From NCBI GenBank assembly GCA_900468065.1, contig UBTA01000060.1, positions 1 through 64,000 on the forward strand: DNA of 64,000 nucleotides, in the 5' to 3' direction. Numbering within the stretch: position 1 is the first letter of the stretch; each line of letters starts with the position of its first letter. The notes below the pieces were generated by a model that saw nothing but the letters and a program-made list of their open reading frames with translations, had not been told where the DNA came from and did not search any database. The position numbers and the translations under genes were made by a program. Of this stretch, positions 35,005 through 43,640 are shown piece after piece. Origin of the DNA: Hyphomicrobiales bacterium. Its GTDB lineage: Bacteria > Pseudomonadota > Alphaproteobacteria > Rhizobiales > Rhizobiaceae.

Positions 35005-36309
35005 ATGAAATTGACACGTCTTGAGCTTTACGAGCGGGTTTGCGGCGCGCCGCTAAGCAAGCTTGCTCCGGAGTTCGGCCTCTCCGGGACAGCATTGGCC
35101 GCAGTCTGCAAACAATACCAGGTACCCTATCCCGGATCGGGATACTGGACGCGCAAATCCCTTGGACTCGCCGCCGAAGTGCCTGCTCTGCCAGAGGGAT
35201 CTGACGAAACGATTGAAATCACGCCTTTGGTCCCAAAGCAGCGTCGAACGAAAGAACCTGGAGAGAAGCCTCCCCGAAAGACCAGGGTCGTCCCAAAGAC
35301 TCACCGCCTAGCACACCATCCATTGCTTTTCGGGGTCGAAGAGCACATGCGCAAGACACGGGATGTCAAGGACGGAGAGTTCCTCCGGCCCTATAAGAGG
35401 ATCCTGCCGGATCTGATTTCGTCCGAAGCTGCATTGCCTCGCGCGCTCTTGATCGCCAACGACCTCTACCTCGCCCTGGACAAACAGGGCTATCGTGTCC
35501 ACATCGCCCCACCCGGCAATGACTTTCGTCACATTCACGTCAATGAACAGGAGGTTGAGCAGAAGGATCGAAAGTATGGGCGCTATCATTCAGGAAGCAT
35601 CTGGGCACCTGACCGACCAACGATTTTCTACATCGACACTGTTCCGATAGGACTGGCGCTCACCGAGATGACTGAGAGAGTGACGATGCGATACCTCAAT
35701 GGCGGCTACCACCGCGAGGACAGCAAGCTTGTTCGGGCAATGAAGCCCTGGGATATGACGCACTCATGGACCACAGAGCAGGATCTGCCTTCCGGCCGGC
35801 TCCGGATAATTGCGTATTCTCCAAAGAGTGGTGTCGAGTGGACCGTCAGCTGGCAGGACACGGAACAGGAGCCGCTGAACACGATGATCCCGAAAATTGT
35901 CGAGAGGTTGCAGTCGTCCACAGACAGCCTCCAACGGCTTATGACAGCCGAGGATGAGGCGGTCGCCAAAAGGAAGATAGAGTGGGAGGCAGAGCGGGAA
36001 CGCCACGACCGGAAGGAAGATGCACGCAAGGTAGTTCAAGCCCTGACAGACAGTCGGCAACAGCTCGCAGAGACCATTGAGAAATGGGGCAAGGCGATGA
36101 CAGTCGAACGCTTTTTCTTAGATGCCGAGGAACGGCTGCGCTGCGCAGATGAAGAGCGTCGGCAACGCCTGACGGAGCGGCTGGCCCTTGCAAGAGCAAT
36201 GATGGGAAGCGTGGATCCTTTGGATTTCATCGAAAACTGGCAAGCACCTGACGACAGATACCGCTCAAAATACGATCGCCCCCCGCAGCTTCCGGCGCAA
36301 GAACATTGA
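35005..36309 (+). CDS. Uncharacterised protein with HTH-like N-terminal domain (paralogue of 41577 gene)
   Basis: A 434-residue soluble protein. The first 45 residues (LTRLELYERVCGAPLSKLA, PEFGLSGTALAAVCKQYQVP and PGSGYW) form a compact helical block with a helix-turn-helix look (LAPEFGLSGTALAAVC). The gene at 41577 begins with the same pattern (LSREELFALVWEKPTSEIA, GLSDVAIGKLC, VPKPPRGYW). The middle is mixed alpha/beta and the last 120 residues are charged coiled-coil (EAERERHDRKEDARKVVQA). No enzyme motif was found, and the function is unknown. A DNA- or RNA-linked role is suggested only by the N-terminal block. The ATG at 35005 begins the conserved block. Confidence 0.7.
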   Translation: MKLTRLELYERVCGAPLSKLAPEFGLSGTALAAVCKQYQVPYPGSGYWTRKSLGLAAEVPALPEGSDETIEITPLVPKQRRTKEPGEKPPRKTRVVPKTHRLAHHPLLFGVEEHMRKTRDVKDGEFLRPYKRILPDLISSEAALPRALLIANDLYLALDKQGYRVHIAPPGNDFRHIHVNEQEVEQKDRKYGRYHSGSIWAPDRPTIFYIDTVPIGLALTEMTERVTMRYLNGGYHREDSKLVRAMKPWDMTHSWTTEQDLPSGRLRIIAYSPKSGVEWTVSWQDTEQEPLNTMIPKIVERLQSSTDSLQRLMTAEDEAVAKRKIEWEAERERHDRKEDARKVVQALTDSRQQLAETIEKWGKAMTVERFFLDAEERLRCADEERRQRLTERLALARAMMGSVDPLDFIENWQAPDDRYRSKYDRPPQLPAQEH

Positions 36310-36668
36310 CCAATTCCGACGAAATTTTTGCGGGTAACGCGCAGCCGGTCTTCCGGGGCGCGTCCCGGAAGAACGGCTGCAGGGCAAACTCGGGAAGATG
36401 GATGACGTCTTCTTTACCCGTAGGCTTCATATCCCGATCAAAGGAAAGTGAGATCCATTTATCTCAGTGGCGAAACGCCGGCGGCAGGCCGCCGGCTAAC
36501 TCACAATGAGCATATCGGAGAACCGAGCATAGCGGTGGCAGAGCCACGGTTCGGGAATTCGCGCATGCAACTTCGGTCCCCGGGACAGCCGCAGGAGATT
36601 TAGCAACGCGCCGCCGGCACGGCGGAAATCGGGACCGACTGTCCCCGAAGTTGTATTCCATATCCCCG
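36310..36668. other. Strongly structured intergenic region, possible ncRNA or element remnant
   Basis: Several perfect stems lie in 360 bases: TGAGAT (36449-36454) / ATCTCA (36461-36466); GCCGGCGG (36477-36484) / CCGCCGGC (36489-36496); CCGCCG (36611-36616) / CGGCGG (36620-36625). An outer pair CAACTTCGG (36568-36576) / CCGAAGTTG (36645-36653) is extended by GGGACAG (36582-36588) / CTGTCCC (36639-36645). The whole 36568-36653 stretch could fold as one long arm. It is convergent with respect to the flanking genes, so it may serve as a bidirectional terminator or be a folded RNA. Confidence 0.5.
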
Positions 36669-37589
36669 CTAACGGGGACGCATGACTTCAGGTACCGCCT
36701 GTTTCGGCGGCCTGACCAGCGACCGGGCAATATCGATGATATCATCACGCGAGGCTGTGGGATCCTCCATGTTCCAAGCGACCCCCATGCCGATCTTGAA
36801 ATCCACCCCCCTCACCTTTCGGAGCTCGAAATTACGGTTGGGGAAATCCCTCGTCCATTGCGGCGCAAAACCGATGCCGAGGCCAGCCGATACCAACGAG
36901 ATGAGGGCGAAGGTGTCGTCACAGCTGTAGGCGATATTGCGCACCAAATCGTGCTCGGCAAACATCTCGGCAAAGTAGCGTTCGGTATAGGAGAGGTTTT
37001 GCCGGGAGAACGAGATGATCTTCTGATCGCGCAGGTCCTCGATGCCGATCTCGGCCAGACCGGCAAGACGGCTGTCCTTGGCAACGGCCAGCAGATATTC
37101 GTCATTGGCCATCGAGAAGAACCGCAGACTGCCGATGTTCTCCACCGGCCGGATGAAGCCAAGGTTGATCTGGCCGGATTCCAGGCTGCGGATGATGTCG
37201 CTGGTCGAGCCGCTCTGGATCTGCAACTGGATGTCGGGATATTTTCTGGCAATCTTCGACAGAAATGCCGGCAGCACGCCGATGGTGGCCGGATAGATCG
37301 TACCGATCCTGATCTTTCGCACCGTCTTGCCGGCAGCAGAGCGTGTCGCCTGCGCGCTCATATCGATATCGCTCAGGATCCGCACACTGCGGCTATAAAA
37401 GGTCTCACCAGCAACAGTCAGCTCGACCCTTCGTGTGGAGCGGACAAAAAGCTGAACACCGAGCTCCCGCTCCAGAGCCTGGATCTGCGTCGACAGCGCA
37501 GGCTGGGCAATATGCACCCGCGCGGCCGCCCTGCCGAAATGTAGCTCCTCGGCAACCGCTACGAAGTAGGTTAGTTGGCGCAGTTCCAT
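36669..37589 (-). CDS. LysR-family transcriptional regulator
   Basis: A 306-residue LysR regulator. The winged helix starts MELRQLTYFVAVAEELHFGR and includes RVHIAQPALSTQIQALERELG (by AQPALSTQIQALE). The effector domain covers about 90-290. The start resembles that of CatR/BenM-type regulators of aromatic catabolism, but no such genes lie next to it, so the target is unknown. The ATG at 37589 is the standard LysR start; upstream in-frame sequence is not family-like. It is divergent from the Xre gene at 37707. Confidence 0.92.
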   Translation of the reverse strand: MELRQLTYFVAVAEELHFGRAAARVHIAQPALSTQIQALERELGVQLFVRSTRRVELTVAGETFYSRSVRILSDIDMSAQATRSAAGKTVRKIRIGTIYPATIGVLPAFLSKIARKYPDIQLQIQSGSTSDIIRSLESGQINLGFIRPVENIGSLRFFSMANDEYLLAVAKDSRLAGLAEIGIEDLRDQKIISFSRQNLSYTERYFAEMFAEHDLVRNIAYSCDDTFALISLVSAGLGIGFAPQWTRDFPNRNFELRKVRGVDFKIGMGVAWNMEDPTASRDDIIDIARSLVRPPKQAVPEVMRPR

Positions 37590-37706
37590 CGTTGACCACT
37601 TTCGAGAATGAAGTCGCCGGGCGTGAACCTCCGGCACAACCGTGAATACATTGGATACCCGAACAGTACCCTATTTTGGGGTATTCGAAAATCGGTTTTA
37701 TTCGAG

Positions 37707-37976
37707 ATGTCAGGTAATTTTTCACTGGCAAAGATATTGTCTTCATTCAACCTCGACCTTTACCAAAATATGATCGATCGTCTCATCGCAGCGCGGAGAG
37801 ATGCTGGCCTCACGCAGGTTGATTTGGGTCGTCGGATCGGGCAGCGCCAAACCTTTGTTTCGAAGTTTGAAACCGGGGAGCGTAGGCTCGACGCGGCAGA
37901 ACTCATCCGGATTGGGAGGGCGATCGGTATCGATCCGTATACGCTTATGCGGGAAGCAGAAGAACAGGGCGTCTGA
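37707..37976 (+). CDS. Xre-family helix-turn-helix protein
   Basis: An 89-residue single-domain Xre (lambda-repressor-like) protein. The HTH is RLIAARRDAGLTQVDLGRRIG, then QTFVSKFETGERRLDAAE (cores AGLTQVDLGRRIG and FVSKFETGERR), ending DPYTLMREAEEQG. The start is uncertain: the ATG at 37707 includes the LDLYQNMIDRL helix common in relatives, and the ATG at 37770 would give 68 residues. An inverted pair TACCC (37667-37671) / GGGTA (37679-37683) just upstream could be its operator. It lies at the left edge of the defence-like region and may control it. Confidence 0.75.
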   Translation: MSGNFSLAKILSSFNLDLYQNMIDRLIAARRDAGLTQVDLGRRIGQRQTFVSKFETGERRLDAAELIRIGRAIGIDPYTLMREAEEQGV

Positions 37977-38024
37977 TCAATCGCACTTTGTGGAAAGGGC
38001 CTCCTCGCGCGAGCGAATAGTGGG

Positions 38025-38107
38025 CGCCTTGATAGGTATCGAACCAGTGCCCCGGTCATTAAAATCTTCGCTTGACGCGAAATTTGTAGACAGGCCAAAA
38101 ACTTAGG
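38025..38107 (+). repeat. Boundary repeat, copy C (extended form)
   Basis: CGCCTTGATAGGTATCGAACC begins the copy (core given up to 20 bases: GCCTTGATAGGTATCGAACC). It extends through AAATTTGTAGACAGGCC and AAAAACTTAG at 38080-38104. Copy D shares both halves. The reverse complement contains GGTTCGATACC, a T-loop-like sequence. It lies between the Xre gene and the DGQHR pair. Confidence 0.6.
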
Positions 38108-38218
38108 GTGTCTGAGTGGCTATTTCGTCGCCGCTAGACCGGGCAAGCTACAATCCTATGGGTATTTTATGGGCATCGATGATGACGGGCAGGTGGTGCG
38201 GTCGACGAAGCGGCTTGA

Positions 38219-38947
38219 TCAGCCCGTGAACGGGCAATAGCCCTTCATCTTCCAGATGGACTTGAGATGAGCTTTCTTGTCACCGTCGAGGGTAGCCCCC
38301 TGGCCGGTCATCTCCTGTTCCAGATGGAAGACCATCTTCGTGGGATACGCCAGAGCCAAGTGATCTCCTAGATAGGTGTAAAAGAAGGTGGTATCGTCAC
38401 GATACTCGCGGATCCGCTTATCGAGGTCGTTCGTGTGTGATGACAGACAATTATGGAATTCGGGATCAGGGAAAGCATGCTTGTAATTCACATCCTCTCG
38501 ATGGGTCCTGAGTTCCGTATAAGCCGTCTCTGAATCCTCAGAATAGAACCATAGTGCCTTCAAAGCCGGCACTTTTCTCATTGCGTTCCAATTCCAGTGG
38601 TGACTCGACGACCCTCCCCTGAGAAAGGTGTTGTCTCTGGCATTGTAGAGCATCTCTTCCTTTCCGCTATTGAATGGTACCGCGCCGTTACGGATCGCCA
38701 TCGTCTTTATGCAGTAGTAGCAGGCGTAGTACAGCCGAACTATTGACCAAGATATCGTTCCGGACTTAATACCACCCACCGCTTCCACGTAGGTGGCCGC
38801 AGCCGCGAAAGCGGACTCCGCAGCCGCACTAGCGAGTTCACCCCTTATCTCATCCCTATGCATCGTGCTCAGATTGAAATGAGAATAGGACATTCCCGAC
38901 GGTTTACTAGAAAATCTCAGTCTTGCCAGACGCGCAGCATCGCTCAT
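38219..38947 (-). CDS. Uncharacterised HEPN-like protein paired with a DGQHR protein
   Basis: A 242-residue helical protein. The stretch SWSIVRLYYACYYCIKTMAI (residues about 66-85) resembles the second helix of HEPN-like proteins, and R150-E-D-V-N-Y-K-H157 has the R-x6-H spacing allowed in HEPN ribonucleases. No database family was recognised and the HEPN assignment is tentative. It begins 19 bases after the DGQHR gene, so the two form an operon. If HEPN, it would be a candidate RNA-cutting effector. The ATG at 38947 has only a weak site; starts at codon 19 or 29 are possible. Confidence 0.6.
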   Translation of the reverse strand: MSDAARLARLRFSSKPSGMSYSHFNLSTMHRDEIRGELASAAAESAFAAAATYVEAVGGIKSGTISWSIVRLYYACYYCIKTMAIRNGAVPFNSGKEEMLYNARDNTFLRGGSSSHHWNWNAMRKVPALKALWFYSEDSETAYTELRTHREDVNYKHAFPDPEFHNCLSSHTNDLDKRIREYRDDTTFFYTYLGDHLALAYPTKMVFHLEQEMTGQGATLDGDKKAHLKSIWKMKGYCPFTG

Positions 38948-38966
38948 ATCACAAAGCTACCTGATC

Positions 38967-39983
38967 CTAGATCTTGAAACCCTGCGACTGTTCGTCCGGT
39001 CGGAACGCTCGCGAGAGCTGATCACGGACAGCATTGGCCGCTTCGGTTCCGCCGAGCCCCTTCACGTTTTCCTGCAGGATAAGACTTGTCTCATCAAGGA
39101 CGATAGCATCAAAGATGGTGGTCTTTTCGAAAGACCCCTTTAACTTGCAGTAATCTACGAGTTTCGTCCGGAAAAATTCGATCGCACCGATGAACCCTGC
39201 GGCGTAGATGAACACGTTTGATCGATCGTTCCAATATGGCCCATAGCGCTCCTTTAACGCCGAAAAGTAGTTGTTGAATATCAACTGCTGAATTTCGAGC
39301 TCGCTTACGCCGATTTGATCAAGCAGACCCTTATCGTCAACCAGAGGCTTAATTGCGCTGACGGCAGTGGACAAGGCAACTCCTCCTCGCTTCCGATCTT
39401 GGTTGGGCAGTTTGATCCAGCCGTCATAAGGCCTGTCAGAGCTGCCAAGGTAAGCCACGATATCGCTTGCCCGCATCGCCGAAGGATCCATCAGGTCCGA
39501 TGCCGTCACGCCGTATAGGTCGAGGACCAAACTCTTGGGAGCGGGTCGCTGCTCCGTGTTGATAGATATGAAGATACGCGCGCTGTTCGATGTGTCGAGG
39601 CCTTCATACAGGGCCACCGGAATTTCATAGCTCGCGACTTTAGGATCCTCTTCAATGGCAGCGGCCAAGCCGGCAACGCGATGCTGGCCATCGATGATCT
39701 GTGCCATCCTGGGCTGATCCAAAAGTGTGACCTTACCGCCCTTGGTATCTAGCTTCGGTCCAACCCAATTGAGCACGATCGATGCTGGGAAATCCCCTAG
39801 CTTAAGAGCAAAATCCTTCACCCCCGATATGCGACCGCTGTTTAATATTCTCTGGACGGCGCCCTCTTCGTCGTCCTTCCGTCGGACTGACGCATAGGAG
39901 ATGTTGGTCAGCAATCCCGCCGGAATAGAAAGCAGCTTGAACTTGTGTTCCTTCTGCGCGACGTCGAGATACTGAAAGTCCAT
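38967..39983 (-). CDS. DGQHR-domain (DndB-like) protein
   Basis: A 338-residue protein with the defining IIDGQHRVAGL motif (DGQHR at 98-102) followed by PVALYEGLDTSNSARIFISINTEQRP (by IFISINTEQRP), in which ParB/Srx-like nucleotide-binding features are seen in the family. DGQHR proteins include DndB, the regulator of the phosphorothioation operon, and DpdB/DbpB proteins of DNA 7-deazaguanine systems. No dnd or dpd genes are in the window, so this is a stand-alone type. With the downstream helical protein it forms a two-gene unit. Confidence 0.85.
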   Translation of the reverse strand: MDFQYLDVAQKEHKFKLLSIPAGLLTNISYASVRRKDDEEGAVQRILNSGRISGVKDFALKLGDFPASIVLNWVGPKLDTKGGKVTLLDQPRMAQIIDGQHRVAGLAAAIEEDPKVASYEIPVALYEGLDTSNSARIFISINTEQRPAPKSLVLDLYGVTASDLMDPSAMRASDIVAYLGSSDRPYDGWIKLPNQDRKRGGVALSTAVSAIKPLVDDKGLLDQIGVSELEIQQLIFNNYFSALKERYGPYWNDRSNVFIYAAGFIGAIEFFRTKLVDYCKLKGSFEKTTIFDAIVLDETSLILQENVKGLGGTEAANAVRDQLSRAFRPDEQSQGFKI

Positions 39984-40667
39984 AAACCGCCCCTAAAAAA
40001 ATAGCCACTTGCGAACCGGTGTTAAGGTTCTAATGATCGCTTTTTGCATCATCTACGTGAAGAGTCGAGTTGCCAATAATCTGCGGAAACCATAGGCGCC
40101 GAAATAGCCAGTGGCCCTCGGGCATACGCGAACGTGCTCAACAAGGATCAAGGGGCCACGTGGCCGGATGGGAACCACTACTATTTTATCATGCCGGGGG
40201 ATTTCCGCAGTCTTCTTGATCCCGCATGACGCAATTCTTGACACTGAGCACGAGGCCTTAACTGGCAGCGATGCTTGCTGACACCGGCAGAATTCAATGT
40301 AGCAAGCTCGCAATCTGTTCGTTGCATCCCCCTTCTCAGATCTCTGCAGCGTGGCACGTCTACTGCCGAAGCGTTGCAAAGGGGATGGCGAGCATAGGGC
40401 TCTCAGCATTGTGCCGCCCCCGGGGGCGGAAAGCTGGATTTGTCGATATGTTCAACCGGTACGCGGGCGGCTGTAGGAGCATCTGCGCCGCTAAGCGGAA
40501 GGCGAGACCGCCCGCCGCCGGCGCAGCCGTTCCGCACGAAAAGACTGCCGTCATTTCGGTGTGTAGCAAACTGCTTAGACGCCGAGCAAGGCGCAGCTTC
40601 AACGTTCCCTGTGGCGAAACCTGCTTGTTTAAGGCAAAAAGGGATGCTTGCAACAAAAGGCCCACAG
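39984..40667. other. Intergenic region without supported gene
   Basis: About 680 bases between the divergent DGQHR and NYN genes. Open frames on both strands overlap each other, are rich in C, R and S and lack ribosome-binding sites. It must hold the promoters of both flanking units, but no box could be assigned. Confidence 0.5.
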
Positions 40668-41474
40668 ATGACCGGCACATCCGAAACGTTAGCTCTCCTT
40701 ATCGACGGCGACAATGCCTCGCCGAAAATCGTCAGTGGGCTCCTGGCCGAGATCGCCACCTATGGCACCGCCAGCGTCAAGCGCATCTATGGGGACTGGA
40801 CCAAGCCCAACCTTAACGGCTGGAAAGAGTGCCTGCTGGAGCATTCGATCCAACCCGTCCAGCAATTTGCCTACACGACGGGAAAGAATGCCACGGACGG
40901 CGCGATGATCATTGACGCGATGGACCTACTCTATACCAGCCGTTTTTCTGCATTTTGCATTGTTTCCAGCGATAGCGATTTCGCAAGGCTGGCATCGCGT
41001 ATCCGCGAACAGGGCGTCACCGTCTACGGCTTCGGCGAACGCAAAACCCCGCGCCCTTTCATCACCGCTTGCGACAAGTTCGTCTATTTTGACGTCCTCA
41101 ACGCCAACTCCGTCGAGCCCGAGGCGCGGCAAGATCCGCAACCGGCTGCCGTAGTGAAAGCCAAAGAGACCAAGGAGGCCAAGGCATCCCCCGCCAAGGC
41201 GCCGGCAAAACCGAAGCTTGACGCTGCCGCATTAAAGATGCTCGAAAATGCTGTGACGGCGTCGGCTGATGAAGACGGCCGTGCCAACCTGGCGCGTGTC
41301 GGCGCCCATTTGGCGAAACAATCGCCGGACTTTGATGCGCGCAACTACGGTTTCGCGCGCCTCACCGACCTGGTCGAGGCTTCCGGCATCGTGGACGTAG
41401 AGCGAAGTGGCGACAGCCCGAAGATCGTCACGGTGCGCATGAAGGGGAAGGCAAGGCCAAGGCCCAACGGCTAG
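40668..41474 (+). CDS. NYN-domain (LabA/DUF88) protein with C-terminal OST-HTH/LOTUS domain
   Basis: A 268-residue protein. The NYN (PIN-like) nuclease domain at about 5-150 has LLIDGDN (D13, D15, N16), DGAMIIDAMDLL (D77, D83) and CIVSSDSDF (D102, D104), the four-aspartate metal site. After an alanine- and lysine-rich linker (about 165-200), an OST-HTH/LOTUS domain follows (VGAHLAKQSPDFDARNYGF, LTDLVEASGIVDVE). This combination is common in bacterial RNA-processing proteins. Its cellular target is unknown. The ATG at 40668 has AAAGG at 7 bases; frames opening earlier were rejected. Confidence 0.9.
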   Translation: MTGTSETLALLIDGDNASPKIVSGLLAEIATYGTASVKRIYGDWTKPNLNGWKECLLEHSIQPVQQFAYTTGKNATDGAMIIDAMDLLYTSRFSAFCIVSSDSDFARLASRIREQGVTVYGFGERKTPRPFITACDKFVYFDVLNANSVEPEARQDPQPAAVVKAKETKEAKASPAKAPAKPKLDAAALKMLENAVTASADEDGRANLARVGAHLAKQSPDFDARNYGFARLTDLVEASGIVDVERSGDSPKIVTVRMKGKARPRPNG

Positions 41475-41576
41475 GCTCGGCCGCCTATGGGAAAGCGGCG
41501 GCCCATCTACAATGTCCCGCTCCAAACCACAGGTTTCGCCTTGGTGAAGGCGCTCGCATGAAAAAGATGCTTGAAG

Positions 41577-42947
41577 ATGCCACGACGGAAACTGTCCAGA
41601 GAAGAACTCTTTGCTCTCGTATGGGAGAAACCGACCAGCGAGATCGCCAAGGAACTTGGCCTCTCGGACGTGGCGATCGGCAAACTCTGCACCAAGCTGC
41701 AGGTCCCAAAGCCACCTCGGGGCTATTGGGCTCGCATGCAGGCCGGGCAGCGACGACGTCGACCGGCCCTGGTTGCTTTCCGCGAGGAACTCGACACCAA
41801 GCGACGCGACGACTTGCGCGCAAAAACAGCAGAATCGCTTTCGAAACTACAGCGCGAGTTCCTTGAAACGGCGTTGTCGGAAATGAACAATCGGGGCGCC
41901 GGCCTTGCTCCACCGGCAGGGGCACGGCCGCTCGCCAACCTCGATCGCGATGTGGCAGCACAGGTCCTGCTGCTCATTCAAGGCAGGGCACAGACCTGGG
42001 TGGAAGACGGTCGCATCGCCACGCGCTGGGGACCGTCTGTTCGCAACAGCGTTGCCAAACTCGTTGAGCGGCTGCTGCCGATGGCGCGGCAGCAACTCGT
42101 GGTATTCGAGACTGAGAGCAAACGAACATCCTTCGTGGCCGACGGGCCGGTGATCTTTGTCCGGCTGACAGTGCCACTGCAGGAGCGGATTGCCGCCCTT
42201 TCGGCGATGGTCAGTGATCACGAACTCCAGCATGTGGTGATGCCGCTGACGGCGGCAGATCACGCCTGGGCGACACACCATCTCTATTCCCCGGAATCGC
42301 ACTTGTTCCTGGACAGTTGGCTTTGTTTTTCGGCGCGCGAGATTTGGGTGGAATGGAACCGCAAGTCCTGGCGCGAGGAAGAGCCGCCCGAACGGCATGC
42401 GACCAACCGGATCAGCCTGCGGGAAGTGATGCCCTTCGACTTCTTATCCGCTTCCAACAAGGTGCTCTCGCCGGTCATTTCGAGGGTGGCAATCACGCCC
42501 TATGCGGACCGGCTTCGCGCCCTGCAAGAAGCGGAACGGATCCACGAGATGATGAGCACCGCCGCTTACGCAATGCAGAAGGAGGTCCCGGGAGAAATCC
42601 TTTCGGTCGTGGATCGCCTGTGGTTTGGGGAGGAACGTCCCTTTCAAGCCGCGCGAGACGCGTTCCGCCATGTCGAAACAGAGTTGGAGCGATGGGATAC
42701 CGAACTCGAAGCGGAACGATTAGCGCTTGCCCGGTCCATCCTTGGAATCGTGCCTGGAGACATCGTTACGTCCGAAAGCCGCGGGAAACTGTTGAGGCTG
42801 TCCGTTACGGGCGTAACGCTATATTCTGGCGGCAGCAGCGTCAGCTTCATGGTGTCTGGAATTCGGTTTCGAAAGGACGGAACTCTGGGCAAGCTGCAGG
42901 AAACGCTGAATTTGTCTTTCACCGACGAAAGACAAGCTCAAAAGTGA
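41577..42947 (+). CDS. Uncharacterised protein with HTH-like N-terminal domain (paralogue of 35005 gene)
   Basis: A 456-residue soluble protein. Residues 5-50 (LSREELFALVWEKPTSEIA, KELGLSDVAIGKLCTKLQVP and PPRGYW) match the N-terminal block of the protein at 35005. Beyond it the two diverge, although both are of similar size and end in a charged helical region (here ETELERWDTELEAERLALAR, by ELERWDTELEAERL). The final 60 residues form a beta-rich end. No catalytic motif was recognised. The ATG at 41577 begins the conserved block; the ribosome-binding site is weak. It starts 102 bases after the NYN gene and could be co-transcribed. Confidence 0.7.
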   Translation: MPRRKLSREELFALVWEKPTSEIAKELGLSDVAIGKLCTKLQVPKPPRGYWARMQAGQRRRRPALVAFREELDTKRRDDLRAKTAESLSKLQREFLETALSEMNNRGAGLAPPAGARPLANLDRDVAAQVLLLIQGRAQTWVEDGRIATRWGPSVRNSVAKLVERLLPMARQQLVVFETESKRTSFVADGPVIFVRLTVPLQERIAALSAMVSDHELQHVVMPLTAADHAWATHHLYSPESHLFLDSWLCFSAREIWVEWNRKSWREEEPPERHATNRISLREVMPFDFLSASNKVLSPVISRVAITPYADRLRALQEAERIHEMMSTAAYAMQKEVPGEILSVVDRLWFGEERPFQAARDAFRHVETELERWDTELEAERLALARSILGIVPGDIVTSESRGKLLRLSVTGVTLYSGGSSVSFMVSGIRFRKDGTLGKLQETLNLSFTDERQAQK

Positions 42948-43022
42948 GGCCGTCAGTGCCGGACGAGAGCAGGCTCCTCACCCGAACCGGGATGAGCGAG
43001 CAGCACTTAAACCGGCGACGCT

Positions 43023-43640
43023 TCAAGGGAAATCGACCAGACTCACACAGAGGTCATTGATGACCGCGGCGAGCCCTGGTGCGCCGATCAGTGGCACGAC
43101 CCAGGCCGGCGCCAGCTTGGAGACGGCACGCCCGAAGACGGCGATATTCGTATGGCCGTTCAGGCGAGATGGGTAGATGATGCCGTCGGGAAGCGACTGG
43201 TGCTCGTGGAATGCAAGCGACCAGGAGCGCGCAAGGCTCTGACGCGATGATTTCGCCACGTCGGTTGGAACCCCCATCCTGATGGCGTGATCGTCGCGCA
43301 GGTCAACAAGGTTGAGGTCTGCGATCGTCTCGACCTCAGCGTAGCGCCGCGCATAGATTTCTTTTTCCTCAATCGGAAGATCGCCGATAAGACCGTCGCG
43401 GCGATCACGCAGGACCGCCTCGAGGAAACAGACCTTGAGTGTTTCGCCCAGATAGAGAACGCCGAAGCGCTTTGCGGCGTCACGTCGGCGCGGATCACTG
43501 AACCGGCTCGGCGTCTTTCCAACCCCCAGCGGGTCCGGAAAGGCGCCTGCGTAGATCCGGCCAAAGCGACGCCCTGACGGAACAGTTTCGATATCAAGCG
43601 GCTGACGCTCGAAACCGGCAGGCGGTTTGACACCCGCCAT
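43023..43640 (-). CDS. RES-domain toxin
   Basis: A 205-residue RES toxin. The family residues are seen as R28 in GRIYAG, E66/E74 in YLGETLKVCFLEAV and S158-R159 in YPSRLNGHTNIAVF. RES toxins have an ADP-ribosyltransferase fold. Known ones deplete NAD+ or modify phosphoribosyl pyrophosphate synthetase, stopping growth. It begins immediately after the antitoxin stop (TAAATG, no gap). The size is normal and all key residues are present, so it is probably active. Confidence 0.92.
   Translation of the reverse strand: MAGVKPPAGFERQPLDIETVPSGRRFGRIYAGAFPDPLGVGKTPSRFSDPRRRDAAKRFGVLYLGETLKVCFLEAVLRDRRDGLIGDLPIEEKEIYARRYAEVETIADLNLVDLRDDHAIRMGVPTDVAKSSRQSLARSWSLAFHEHQSLPDGIIYPSRLNGHTNIAVFGRAVSKLAPAWVVPLIGAPGLAAVINDLCVSLVDFP

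Noticed and set aside
38967-39983. Possible Dnd phosphorothioation system because of the DndB-like protein
   Set aside because: No DndA, C, D or E homologue is present in the window, so the DGQHR protein is described on its own.
40053-40409. Minus-strand open frame of 118 codons in the DGQHR-NYN gap
   Set aside because: Cysteine- and arginine-rich sequence without protein-like pattern and no start site.
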